A DNA stretch of 33,282 nucleotides, taken from NCBI GenBank assembly GCA_900549775.1, contig URPR01000014.1, positions 1 to 33,282 of the forward strand, read 5' to 3'. The notes beneath the pieces are model-generated. The model saw only the letters and a program-made list of their open reading frames with translations, searched no databases and was not told the origin of the DNA. This document shows positions 1-8,589 of this stretch, piece by piece; positions within the stretch are counted from its first letter, which is position 1, and each line of letters starts with the position of its first letter. A program made the translations under genes and the position numbers. The DNA comes from an uncultured Oscillospiraceae bacterium (GTDB lineage Bacteria; Bacillota; Clostridia; Oscillospirales; Acutalibacteraceae).

Positions 1-857
1 TAACTTTGGCAAACACCATCACTAAGTGCGTAAACAACAGATCTTGGATTGAATATGTCTAAGCCTGAGTGAGTTTTATAGCCGTCATACCACATTTTTA
101 GTTCTTCAAAAGTAATTTTACTTTGTTTTTTACACAGATTTTTCACCTCTGCAAGAGTAAATCCAAAATGTTTATCGTATTTACTATCATTTAACATGTT
201 ATATTCTTTAAACATATTAAGTGCAGAACCAGAAGAGTATTTTGCAATAGGGAGAACACCAGTCATGTAAGCAAGTTCTACATACGGTTTATCTTTTAAT
301 AGATCTCTTAAAAATTCTAAAAAAGCTTTTCTGTCGCTCTCTGAAAATAGGTTGTTATTGAAGATATAGTCCCATTCATCAAATATAAAAATAAAACTTT
401 CCTTAGTTTCATTATATACTTGGTCAAAAACCCTAGATAATGGTTTCGCATCTTTTATTTCAATATTAGTAAAAGCTTCTTTGAGATCACTTAATAAAGC
501 ACCTGCATAGTTATTTATGAAATCCTCGTAAGTGCATCCAGGTTCTGGAAGCTGATTTAATGTCATATAAACAACATTATGCTTATTTAGATGTTTTAAA
601 TAAGACTTGCTTTTACTAATTTCAAGTTTATCAAACAATTCTTTGAAATCGGCATTTTTAGAATAATATGAAGCTAGCATCATAGCATTTAGAGTTTTTC
701 CAAAACGACGTGGACGTGTTACGCATACATATTGGGACGCTGTTCCAACCAATTCATTCATTTTTTCTATCAACTCAGATTTATCTACAAAATACTTTTC
801 CTTAGTAGTTTTAGAAAATTGATTTGCTTCATTTATGTTGTTCAGAAAGTATGCCAT
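1..857 (-). CDS. AAA-ATPase-like protein, N-terminal 285 residues (runs off the window)
   Basis: The first 285 codons are in the window; the C-terminal part lies beyond base 1. The product begins MAYFLNNINEANQF and has a P-loop RPRRFGKT at about residues 48-55 and a Walker B-type stretch FIFIFDEWDY near residue 160. This is the layout of the AAA-ATPase_like family (PF09820), whose members usually carry a C-terminal PD-(D/E)XK nuclease domain (DUF1703) that would fall outside the window. These proteins are abundant in Clostridia and other anaerobes; their cellular role is not established, though a mobile or defence-related role has been suggested. The start ATG at 857 has a strong AAGGAGG site just upstream. 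No internal stop was seen. Family assignment is confident, function is not. Confidence 0.85.
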   Translation of the reverse strand, partial: MAYFLNNINEANQFSKTTKEKYFVDKSELIEKMNELVGTASQYVCVTRPRRFGKTLNAMMLASYYSKNADFKELFDKLEISKSKSYLKHLNKHNVVYMTLNQLPEPGCTYEDFINNYAGALLSDLKEAFTNIEIKDAKPLSRVFDQVYNETKESFIFIFDEWDYIFNNNLFSESDRKAFLEFLRDLLKDKPYVELAYMTGVLPIAKYSSGSALNMFKEYNMLNDSKYDKHFGFTLAEVKNLCKKQSKITFEELKMWYDGYKTHSGLDIFNPRSVVYALSDGVCQS

Positions 858-886
858 AATAAAAAACCTCCTTTTTTAATAGCTTA

Positions 887-918
887 ATTGTAGCATACTT
901 TATTAAATTTATAAAGTA
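887..918 (-). promoter_or_regulatory. Promoter of the AAA-ATPase-like gene with an overlapping dyad
   Basis: Read on the minus strand, TTTATA (plus 910-915) and TACAAT (plus 887-892) are 17 bases apart, a reasonable vegetative promoter. A perfect 8-bp dyad, TACTTTAT (896-903) and ATAAAGTA (911-918), covers the spacer and -35 box, so a repressor could bind there. This is pattern evidence only. Confidence 0.5.
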
Positions 919-1095
919 CTGAGATGTCCATATTTAAAGACTTGACTTACTTGCTGATAAAAGTTTAGATAGACATAAAAACTTGGAAATAAAAATGTAA
1001 CATATAGGCACAAATTGTAATTTGAAGTAATAATAAAATGAAAAAAGGAAGACAGCCAACTGTTCCTACTGTGTTTATCTTTATTGTTTGAGTTT

Positions 1096-1846
1096 TCAAA
1101 TAGACCTCCTGCGAAATAAAGATAAAAGCTCAAAATTACAAGTAGCAGAGATTAAATTGAATCTAAGAATGAAACGTTTTCTGCAATTTCGATATTTTTC
1201 AGAAAGGATTCTAAAACGTTTAATAAAAACTATAGTATGCTCATTTTGGAATTTTTCACTTGAAATTTTATGATTATTCGCTTTCTCTGATTTTGTAAGA
1301 GGATGTTTTTTGTTTTTTTTTGGAAATTTCTAAGTTTTGGTGAAATTTGCTAATTCCTTGAAATCCAGTGTCAACTAAGACTTTAATATTTTTGTTAATC
1401 AAAACTTTAGACTCTTTAAAGAGTCTAAAATCATGACGTTTCCCATTTGAAAAAGTAGTACAAACCACTTCTCTATCAGCTTTATTAATAATAACCTGTG
1501 ATTTTATCGTATGGCGTTTTTTCTTTCCGGGCAAACGGAAAGTTCCATCTTTAATGTGGCTTATTTCAACCCCATGGTCACATCGTACAATTTGGCTTTT
1601 ATGAACTCTGTAACTCGCTGCGATATGTGCATACGTCCAATATTCACATAAGTGTTTAAGTGTTGCCAACAGTTTATTTTCCATTGATAGTTTATATTTG
1701 CGTACGCTCTTTCATACGTTTTTAGCGTGCTCCTCCGAGTGCTTTTTGTTCAATATTTCTATGCATTTTTTATATGTTTCAATTTTTAGCCCCGTTATCC
1801 TGCGGAACTTTTCACGTCTATAGTCTTTTATATTTTCGTATTTCAT
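1096..1846 (-). pseudogene. IS5-family-like DDE transposase, disrupted
   Basis: Translation from ATG 1846 gives MKYENIKDYRREKFRRITG and then an in-frame TGA at 1714-1712, probably a former CGA codon. The same frame continues with a helix-turn-helix region (TYAHIAASYRVHKSQIVRC) and a DDE core (VLVDTGFQGI). A one-base slip in the A-run near 1312-1325 moves the rest into another frame, which reads KKHPLTKSEKANNHK and later FRILSEKYRNCRKRF, the usual C-terminus of these enzymes. The current stop lies just outside the left inverted repeat, so the original stop has probably been lost. The two lesions make an active product very unlikely. Confidence 0.85.
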
Positions 1847-1885
1847 TCTATTATTAGATCGTAATATTTAATTTTCCAGAAGGTC
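1103..1885 (-). mobile_element. Dead IS5-family-like insertion sequence, about 783 bp
   Basis: The two ends form imperfect inverted repeats: GACCTCCTGCGAAAT from 1103, and on the other strand from 1885 GACCTTCTGGAAAAT. Both are flanked by TA, which fits a TA target duplication. The element holds one DDE transposase gene, interrupted by a stop and a frameshift, so it cannot move by itself. The GACC ends and the transposase type resemble the IS427/IS1031 branch of IS5; the branch assignment is from memory. Confidence 0.75.
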
Positions 1886-1887
1886 TA

Positions 1888-3056
1888 ATATTAAATTAAA
1901 AGGGTGTTAAATATAAATATTTTTATGAAAGAAGCCGATATTTTCGGTAAATGTTTGCCAGAGAAAGCTTTATTGGATCATTCAAAAATTTTTTTAAAAT
2001 AACCAGGAAGGAAAAAAATTAGGTACGGATAACTCCAATATTATTCTTTGAATTCAACGCTAACGCTACAATGGCAGGAACTACAGCTTAACGTGAGTTA
2101 AGGGAAATGTCTTGCTCTTAAATTCTGAGGAAAAATATAAAAATTATGAATTTTATCAAGTTGCTAAAAAATTTATAGAAAACAACAATTTTAAATACAA
2201 AGAAAATCACACTCTACTCGAAATTTAATGTGCGTTGCTTACACCAAAATTCACAGATTTCATAGTCTAAAAATACATAAATCGAATTAAATGACAATCC
2301 AGTCCGGTTTTAGATATCATCGAACTTCGTCAAATGTATGAACACTTATCTGATACAATTTGGCAATCCAAAATAGATGCTTTAAACTCTGCAATAATGG
2401 AATCATTTTTATTCTGTCAGGTGGCAAATTCTTTCTTGCAATCAATTACAAATTATTATCTACTTTGCTTACGCTATACCAAGATAAAAAAATGTCAAAG
2501 CAAATATAATTGTTGATTTATAAAAAATTAGCACAAAAAGCGTGATTCAAATAATAGTCACGCTTTTATTTTGTTAAGTAAAATATATTTTAATAAATAT
2601 TTACTATGCGTTGCTCACGCCGCAATTTGCAGATTATGCAGTAAATAAATTTTTTGAAGAAATTGAAAGTAGAATGAATATGAAAATAGATACTATACTT
2701 ATGCCAGAAAATTATGAATTTATAGCTGATATTGACGAGAAAGAAATGAACACCTTAAACATGGTTATAAAAGGTAGATTTATAATATAGTCAACAATGA
2801 ATTTGTTTTTGCAGTCAATACCCACAGCTAGTATAGAGACTATTTATTCGTAGGATCCTCTTACTCTGCCTGCCAGCTGAAGTGAACTGTTTACGAAACA
2901 ATTATTTCTATTGAATTTTATCCAAATTACGTAATACTTTCTTTAAGTATATGACTTGCGATTACTAACTCTATGTTGTTGTCACTACCATTGCGAAAGT
3001 TATATACAAAAATATTGAATTAAATGCTGTAAACAAATGAATAGTAGTAAATATTT
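1888..3056. other. Gene-poor degenerate stretch, no recognisable gene
   Basis: No intact gene is visible. Short open pieces on the plus strand (for example at about 2119-2228, 2334-2516 and 2605-2790) read like decayed coding sequence but matched no family I know. Two places share a related short sequence: bases 2229-2262 translate to CALLTPKFTDFIV and 2605-2645 to YALLTPQFADYAV, which suggests two fragments of related genes. A terminator-like hairpin lies between them. Confidence 0.4.
2536..2571 (+). terminator. Rho-independent terminator in the degenerate region
   Basis: A perfect 10-bp stem, AAAAGCGTGA (2536-2545) with TCACGCTTTT (2558-2567), closes a 12-base loop and runs into a T-rich tract. 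The A-run on the left side could let it work in both directions. It probably served the broken gene to its left. Confidence 0.7.
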
Positions 3057-3866
3057 TTAAGTTGGGTCAATGTAGCCAAGTATCATATCTAAATAACTGC
3101 CATTATTTGGTTTTAATATTTTTACATTTTCGTAAGAAAAATCGGTAATTTCCCACGTAAAGCTCACTACTGAAAATATAAAGCTATACTTTTTGTTTGT
3201 TATAATATTTTGCCCACAAGTTTTTCCAAAAGTGTTTTCTCCTATTAAAACAACATTATTTAAATTTGTATACAGAGAATAAGCCAAAATTTCACTGCTA
3301 CTTGAGGTTTTCGCATCAACAAAAATAAATATTTTTTCAAATTCATAATAATTTTCGCTTGAAATATATGTAACTATTTTACTTTTAAACTTTTGAGTAA
3401 ATGTTTCACATTGAGGCAGTAACAAATTACACAAGTCTGCACAAGTTTTTATACTACCTCCACGAGATCCTCTTAAATCAATTATTAAATATTTTGTTTT
3501 TGAATTGTTTTTAAATAAATTTATTAATTTTTTTGCTTGAGATCTATCTTGAAAATCAGGAATTATACAAAGCGCATTTTTGAATGGGATAGTATAATCA
3601 ATCTCGTGTTTATCACACTTTGTGTGATAAAACTTATATAGTAAGGGATTGTATTTTTTGAAAAACGAAAAGCTTGATTTTCGTGTTTGTACAATAAAAT
3701 TTTGCATGTCCTGATAAGAAATTTTATTTTTATTAACAAGATTTTTTTTATAATCATTGTATTTGTCATCTATTTTAAGAAAAATATCATTCTCCTCATA
3801 ATATTCAATACATTGAGTTATGATATTTTTATCAATGTATTTGTTTAATTTATTAAAAATAATCAT
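3057..3866 (-). CDS. S41-family peptidase of the sactipeptide-like cluster
   Basis: A 269-residue protein with the S41 (C-terminal processing peptidase/tricorn core) signatures: IIDLRGSRGGS near 128-138, AKTSSSSEILAYSL near 185-198 containing the likely nucleophile serine (about S189), and GENTFGKTCGQ near 209-219 with the likely general-base lysine (about K215). There is no clear signal peptide or transmembrane segment and no obvious PDZ domain, so it may act in the cytoplasm. It is the last gene of the minus-strand cluster, 15 bases after the stop of the broken second permease. An S41 peptidase also occurs, as I recall, in the thuricin CD cluster (TrnE). By context it may trim the modified peptide or its leader. 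The start has only a weak ribosome site (TTAGGATG). The frame is intact. Confidence 0.85.
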   Translation of the reverse strand: MIIFNKLNKYIDKNIITQCIEYYEENDIFLKIDDKYNDYKKNLVNKNKISYQDMQNFIVQTRKSSFSFFKKYNPLLYKFYHTKCDKHEIDYTIPFKNALCIIPDFQDRSQAKKLINLFKNNSKTKYLIIDLRGSRGGSIKTCADLCNLLLPQCETFTQKFKSKIVTYISSENYYEFEKIFIFVDAKTSSSSEILAYSLYTNLNNVVLIGENTFGKTCGQNIITNKKYSFIFSVVSFTWEITDFSYENVKILKPNNGSYLDMILGYIDPT

Positions 3867-3881
3867 TGAATCACATCCTAA

Positions 3882-4544
3882 TCAGTTAAATTGTGAAAAT
3901 ACCATACCGCGAGCGTTTTGCAAAGATGTTATATATTTTTCTTTGTTCACTTTTTTATTTATGAGTAAAGAAATAATGGCTAGAGCTAATCCCAGTAAAA
4001 ACAAATATATACTAAAATTAAATTTAGTTGGTAAGGTATAAAACTTCATCTTTAAAAAGTAATAATAGTAAAATAGGCAATATTATCAGGTGTGCATAAA
4101 AAGCATATTGAAGTTTGATCCACTTCATACTGAAGAGAAAAAAGGATAAATCCATTCTGTTTACCAACTCCTTCAACAAAAATACAAAAGGCACATATAG
4201 ATTACCAAAAACAAACCAATAAACAAGATATCCCAAAAGCAATAAAATCATAGAATATAAAAGGCTACTAAGTTAAATTATTAAAGAATTAATTATCCAA
4301 CTTTTTTTGAGTGAAATAGATGTATATATGTAGTATTCTTTATACAACATACTTTCTAAATCAATTTGATCAACGAAAAAGCTTATCTAAATTGCCGCCA
4401 CAGAAAAATAACAAACTGAAGTTTCTTGACTACACCTCCAAAAAAATAAAACTGACAATGAAGCTACAGGTAACAAAAAAGCACGGGCAAAGATATGCTT
4501 ATTTGTGGTAAGTGTCGTTATTTTTCCCATGACAAAGCATTCAT
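3882..4544 (-). pseudogene. ABC exporter permease 2, disrupted
   Basis: A start at ATG 4544 follows GAGGAG with normal spacing and gives MNALSWEK, then a frameshift. Downstream pieces read NKHIFARAFLLPVASLSVLF, ISFFVDQIDLESMLYKEYY and MILLLLGYLVYWFVFG, the last with several hydrophobic membrane segments. Two in-frame stops interrupt the middle, and another frame change near 4030 restores a last membrane segment (FLLGLALAIISLLINKK) ending at 3884. Placement after an ABC ATPase and another hydrophobic protein identifies it as an ABC-2-like permease, although no specific motif was seen. It cannot make a working protein as read here. Confidence 0.65.
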
Positions 4545-4582
4545 TGTTGTGCCTCCTCAATTAAAATTTTTTCAAATGTAAG

Positions 4583-5045
4583 TCATTTTCCAAATATCTT
4601 TGAAATTAATAAAAGAAAGCTTAATAGAATTAAAATAAAAGCAAAACTTATAACTACGTTGAACTTACTAACGCAGGAGAAAACCTCTCCTAAGACAATA
4701 AACCAAAATGTAAAAAGTCAATGTTCCATATATTTTGCTAACAAAATATTTTATACTAAACGAAAAATTAAAAAAGGGAAATATTAAATATACTTGTTGG
4801 GTGAATAAAGATACTGCTAAGTCGCTCAATATAATGGCAACTGTTTTTATCCACAATATCAAAGAATTTGAATCTATTATATCTTTTATCTTTAAGGGAG
4901 GGGACTGGCCAAAATGGATTTTGACAAAAATAGCAGCTGAAAAAATCAACAAAAATATATCGGTTAAAAAGGCGTATGTTGAAGACTTTTTATAGTACCA
5001 CAAAATAGTTTCAAAATTGTCTAACATTAAAAATTTCCTTATCAA
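4583..5045 (-). pseudogene. ABC exporter permease 1, C-terminally frameshifted
   Basis: The open part begins MIRKFLMLDNFETILWYY (an alternative start is ATG 5027) and contains hydrophobic segments such as YAFLTDIFLLIFSAAIFVKI and VAIILSDLAVSLF. It overlaps the end of the ATPase gene, as is common for translationally coupled exporters. Near 4670 the frame is lost; one base shift recovers SKFNVVISFAFILILLSFLL, a final membrane helix that ends at 4583. The intact length would be about 155 residues, short for an ABC-2 permease, so internal deletion is also possible. The call rests on hydrophobicity and position. Confidence 0.6.
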
Positions 5046-5756
5046 TATCTTCTAGTTCTATGTTTGAATCTGAATTTTTGCCATAAGCTTTCTGTAATTG
5101 CTCCAAAGTGCCTTGTGATATTATGGAACCATTATTTATAAAGCCGTAATAATCACAAATTTTTTCAAGTTCACTTAAATTATGGGAATTTATTAAAACG
5201 GTTGTCTCTCTGTTTTTCATTTTTTGGATATAGTATCTGACCAATAAAATTCCTTCTACATCGAGCTCAGTAGTGGTTCATCCAGTATAAGTAATTTAGG
5301 CTCATTAATGCTGGCACGAGCAAGTGCGAGACGCTAACGTTCACCTTTTGAAAAGAAATTTATTTTATCATTTGCTTTTTCGGATAAGCTAAATAAATCA
5401 AGTGCGTCAGAAATTACCTTTTGTCTTTGATTATTGCTCATTTTAGGGAAATAAATTCTATGAAAGAATTCCACATTTTCTGCAACAGTAAGATTTTATA
5501 GGGCCTAAGGGAGCCATGACACAGGAAATATTGTTTTTAGTTTTATTAAAATTAGCAAATTCAATTTTTGTGCCATTTAATTACTCCTAAAGTTGGCTCA
5601 TAATATTTGAAATCAACCTTATAAAAAGTTGGTTTACCGACACCGTTTGAGCCGATAAGCCCATAAGCAGAGTCTTTAGGTACTTCTATATTGATGCCTT
5701 TTAATATGAATTTGTCACCTGTTTTTTACAAACCTTTTTTGCAATCTCAAGTCCAT
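5011..5756 (-). pseudogene. ABC transporter ATPase, multiply disrupted
   Basis: The gene starts at ATG 5756, overlapping the end of the second radical SAM gene, but several frame changes follow. Recognisable parts are FILKGINIEVPKDSAYGLIG, a Walker A that reads GSNGVGKPT (the Thr after the P-loop Lys is now Pro), a signature region FSKGER then a TAG stop then RLALARA, Walker B LLILDEP with a one-base deletion in the D-loop area, and an H-loop VLINSHNLSELE. It resembles BcrA/CcmA-type exporter ATPases. The altered P-loop, the stop in the signature motif and the frameshifts together mean the exporter has no working motor. Confidence 0.9.
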
Positions 5757-6829
5757 ACTTTGTCCTCCATATGATAGCAACAATTCTCTTTTATGTTATC
5801 AAACACACAAGCATTACATGTATATCGAAACTCACATTTACCGCAAATATTGTGGTAATCGATTTTATTATTCCAATATTTGTAAGACAGATTGTGCATA
5901 ATTTCTTCCCATGAATCATTACATATATTTCCGACCGGTTTGGCGCTTTTTATAGCTTCTAAACAAGGATAAATGTTACCACTTTGGGCAATGGTTATTT
6001 TTCCATTCAAACAAGTACTTTTCATTTGTTTGTTATAAAATTTATAAATATCCGTACCTAGTAATGCTCGCCTAGTTATTTTATGAGGATAGTAAGAACG
6101 TTTGATAACAGTCCAAGAGTCTGGCATACCCAATATATTTTCTTGGTCTTCAAAATATGTACAAAGGGTTATATTTTTAAAATCTTTATAATTTTTAATT
6201 ATAACAGACAACAATTCTTTTTTAAAGGCAGAAATCACAATGTTTGACTGTGCAAAATAATTATCGAGCTTATGTATACCATTTGTTGATAAAACTATAT
6301 TAAACCCATTTTTAAGTAAAAAATCATATACATTTTTCAGGTCGGAATAAATGGCTATTTCTCCACCGGTAAGTAAAACGGTTTTGCAACCATATCGCTT
6401 AATATTCATTATAAATGATTTTAAATGGTCTAAAGACAAATTTTCGGTATTTTCACAAGTTTTAACACATAGTGGACAAAAAACCTTACCGCAGGTAGTG
6501 CAGTTCAAATTGCATTTATCAGTTAATTTAATTGTGGCATGGCTAATAACTAGTGGCTTTTTATGTAATTGTCTTTGATCATTAAAATCTAAAAATCTTA
6601 ATTTATCTACAAAAATAGGTGAATAAGTAATGGTGCCCCAGCCGTGGTCTTTTAATTGCGATGCATATTCTAAAAATTCACCTGAAATGGGTTTGTTATT
6701 TTCGCATAATTTAATTAATTTAGCAATATCATTTTCTATCCAGAATATTTTTTTATTTAATATATTTTGTAAAATAGATTTATGCTTTCCAATTATTAAA
6801 TATACTTCTGGTAAAAGTCTAAAAAACAT
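5747..6829 (-). CDS. Radical SAM/SPASM peptide maturase 2
   Basis: A 360-residue intact protein. The radical SAM cluster motif CNLNCTTC lies at residues 106-113 (C106, C110, C113) and is followed by the glycine-rich SAM-binding stretch LLTGGEIAIY. The C-terminus has a SPASM-type set of cysteines: CLNGKITIAQSGNIYPCLEA, then CGKCEFRYTCNAC and a CC pair near residue 350, which would bind auxiliary Fe-S clusters. Enzymes of this layout form thioether or other crosslinks in ribosomal peptides. It starts one base after the previous gene ends (TGAATG), with GAGGAG inside that gene's last codons, so the two maturases are translationally coupled. The N-terminal 95 residues may hold a leader-binding domain. 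Confidence 0.9.
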   Translation of the reverse strand: MFFRLLPEVYLIIGKHKSILQNILNKKIFWIENDIAKLIKLCENNKPISGEFLEYASQLKDHGWGTITYSPIFVDKLRFLDFNDQRQLHKKPLVISHATIKLTDKCNLNCTTCGKVFCPLCVKTCENTENLSLDHLKSFIMNIKRYGCKTVLLTGGEIAIYSDLKNVYDFLLKNGFNIVLSTNGIHKLDNYFAQSNIVISAFKKELLSVIIKNYKDFKNITLCTYFEDQENILGMPDSWTVIKRSYYPHKITRRALLGTDIYKFYNKQMKSTCLNGKITIAQSGNIYPCLEAIKSAKPVGNICNDSWEEIMHNLSYKYWNNKIDYHNICGKCEFRYTCNACVFDNIKENCCYHMEDKVWT

Positions 6830-8245
6830 TCAATTAAGCTCCTCGCATGTATTTATTTTTTGATAATATTGTGCTGTAGATTCGTCAAATAAGGTTGGAT
6901 TAGATTCCATTAGAGTTACATAATTTTCCAATATTCTTTTTTGACCCTGTCTTTGAATCTCACATAAATTTTTATTTGAGGTGAAACTGAAATTTTGATC
7001 TAAGTCTTTGAGACACAAAGTACAAAGCTTTGTAATATTGCAATCCTTACATTTGGCACAAGACTGATCGCGATACTTTTTGAATACAGTAACAATTTTG
7101 TTAAAATCTAATCCTTGTTCTACATTACCAAAATCAAATTTACAGCCCATTTTTTCACATAAATAAAATTTGCCAAAAGTATCAACATAAATCTTTTCCC
7201 CCATTATGCAACTTGCAGAATAAGGACAGATTTCAGTGCGACCATTGCCTGGTTTACGGCGAAAAATAATATCCTTAAAGTGTCTACTCATATATTTAAA
7301 CAAAAATTTGTTTTCATCTTTTAAATCACCCTTGGCGAAATCGAACATCATATTCAATATTTTATTGTATTTTTTTGAATAATTAAATTTATCTATTTCT
7401 GAGAATTTAGAGTAATAAGTGCTATTATTTGCTTCAACCATTGAAAGTGTAACGAAATCGATGTTTTCTTTATTGCTGAAATTCATTATACGTTCTATAT
7501 CAGTTTTATAATCCATACACCCGGCAGCACTCAATTTGGCATCATGGTATCTAGTTCTCATTTTTTTATAATTGTTAAAAACGAGGTCGAATGTTTTTCC
7601 ACCAGAGGCAGTTAGTCTGTTTCTGTCGTGATTTTCCTTATAACCATCTATGCTTACTAAAACACTAAATTTATTTTCATATAAAAAATCTTGTATTTTT
7701 TCATTTAGTAATAGACCATTCGTAGTTATATGATACATGTTTTCGTGTAAATAGGCTTTATAATGTTTATTAATGTAGTTAACGCATTCCTTTATTAATT
7801 TGAAATTTAGCAAAGGTTCTCCGCCATAAAAATTTATAATGGGTTTCCTTTGAGGATTTCTGTTTAAAATTATCTTAAAATTTTCAAAGTAATAATTTAT
7901 TGCTTTTTTAGCAACATAGAAGCTCATCATTTCGGAACCATGTGAACGGGTTTTATCATAATACTCAGAGTAAGTACAATATTTACACCTGAAGTTACAC
8001 ATAGAGGTTACTTCTAAAAACAACTGTTTAAAACCTTCTGCACGATCGTACAAATAACTCTTTATATCATTTGCATCAAAATCTTTACTTGAAGAGGAAT
8101 TCAAACAAAGTGATCTTAAATGTAAATGCTTTTCTTCTATTTTTCTGATATCGCCTTGTTGATTTATATTAAAAATAAACCCAGTAAAATCATCATAAAA
8201 ATACTTGTTTCCGGATTTACTGAAAAATTCTATTCCTTTCAACAT
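6830..8245 (-). CDS. Radical SAM/SPASM peptide maturase 1
   Basis: A 471-residue intact protein when started at ATG 8245, which has AAAGGTG nine bases upstream; a GTG at 8257 overlaps that site and is less likely. The motif CNFRCKYC lies at residues 83-90 (C83, C87, C90), followed by FYGGEPLLN and TTNGLLLNE, typical of the SPASM/anaerobic sulfatase-maturase-like group. The C-terminus carries CPYSASCIMGEKIYVD, FYLCEKMG and CAKCKDCNITKLCTLC, enough cysteines for two auxiliary clusters. It follows the precursor gene and should modify that peptide. Two successive but dissimilar maturases recall TrnC and TrnD of thuricin CD, which act on two peptides; here only one precursor is visible. Confidence 0.9.
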   Translation of the reverse strand: MLKGIEFFSKSGNKYFYDDFTGFIFNINQQGDIRKIEEKHLHLRSLCLNSSSSKDFDANDIKSYLYDRAEGFKQLFLEVTSMCNFRCKYCTYSEYYDKTRSHGSEMMSFYVAKKAINYYFENFKIILNRNPQRKPIINFYGGEPLLNFKLIKECVNYINKHYKAYLHENMYHITTNGLLLNEKIQDFLYENKFSVLVSIDGYKENHDRNRLTASGGKTFDLVFNNYKKMRTRYHDAKLSAAGCMDYKTDIERIMNFSNKENIDFVTLSMVEANNSTYYSKFSEIDKFNYSKKYNKILNMMFDFAKGDLKDENKFLFKYMSRHFKDIIFRRKPGNGRTEICPYSASCIMGEKIYVDTFGKFYLCEKMGCKFDFGNVEQGLDFNKIVTVFKKYRDQSCAKCKDCNITKLCTLCLKDLDQNFSFTSNKNLCEIQRQGQKRILENYVTLMESNPTLFDESTAQYYQKINTCEELN

Positions 8246-8276
8246 TGTATTACACACCTTTACAGAAAATAAACAT

Positions 8277-8320
8277 AGAGTATACTTGAATCACAGCACA
8301 TATGATATCAAATATACTCT
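8277..8320 (-). promoter_or_regulatory. Hairpin between precursor and maturase genes
   Basis: A 13-bp stem with one G-U pair, AGAGTATACTTGA (8277-8289) against TCAAATATACTCT (8308-8320), lies in the gap between the precursor stop and the first maturase. Read on the minus strand it is followed by a weak T-rich tract. Such elements often attenuate transcription or protect the 5' transcript, giving more precursor than enzyme. That role is inferred from position. Confidence 0.55.
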
Positions 8321-8339
8321 GATTAAAAGACTTTATACA

Positions 8340-8564
8340 TTATAATGGCGTAGTAGCTCCAACAACAGTTGCAAATGCTCCTGCATCTGTAAATATTGCT
8401 GCACCTGCAACAAAAGCAGGAGGAAACTCGCAGCCGCACAATATACAGCCTGCAACATATCCAAGTCCGCAAAGAGCACATAGAAATATTGCAACTTCGT
8501 CTTTCTGACCTAAAGAAGTATCTTCCTCTAATGTAAATTCTTCCCCAAAAGGTAATTTATTCAT
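8340..8564 (-). CDS. Sactipeptide-like precursor peptide
   Basis: A 74-residue peptide begins at ATG 8564, which has a near-perfect AAAGGAGGTG site; a GTG at 8573 overlaps that site and is rejected. The acidic leader (MNKLPFGEEFTLEEDTSLGQ) is followed by a Cys-rich segment with C29, C32, C40, C43 and C45 (start CALCGLGYVAG) and a Cys-free, Ala/Gly/Phe/Thr-rich tail containing FVAGAAIFTDAGAF. Subtilosin A has the same plan: an early CATC, further Cys, then residues such as IAGATGLFG that accept thioether bonds. The peptide is therefore likely processed into a sactipeptide or related thioether hairpin by the two downstream maturases. The core differs from subtilosin in having five rather than three Cys and a longer tail. 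Cleavage site and crosslinks are unknown. Confidence 0.8.
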   Translation of the reverse strand: MNKLPFGEEFTLEEDTSLGQKDEVAIFLCALCGLGYVAGCILCGCEFPPAFVAGAAIFTDAGAFATVVGATTPL

Positions 8565-8589
8565 TGATATCACCTCCTTTCAAGTTAAA

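Noticed and set aside
2334..2516. A 60-codon open frame as a gene
   Set aside because: No ribosome site and no recognised homology; it lies in a degenerate stretch with stops in all frames around it.
8565..8573. GTG 8573 as the precursor start
   Set aside because: It overlaps the ribosome site AAAGGAGGTG; ATG 8564 has correct spacing.
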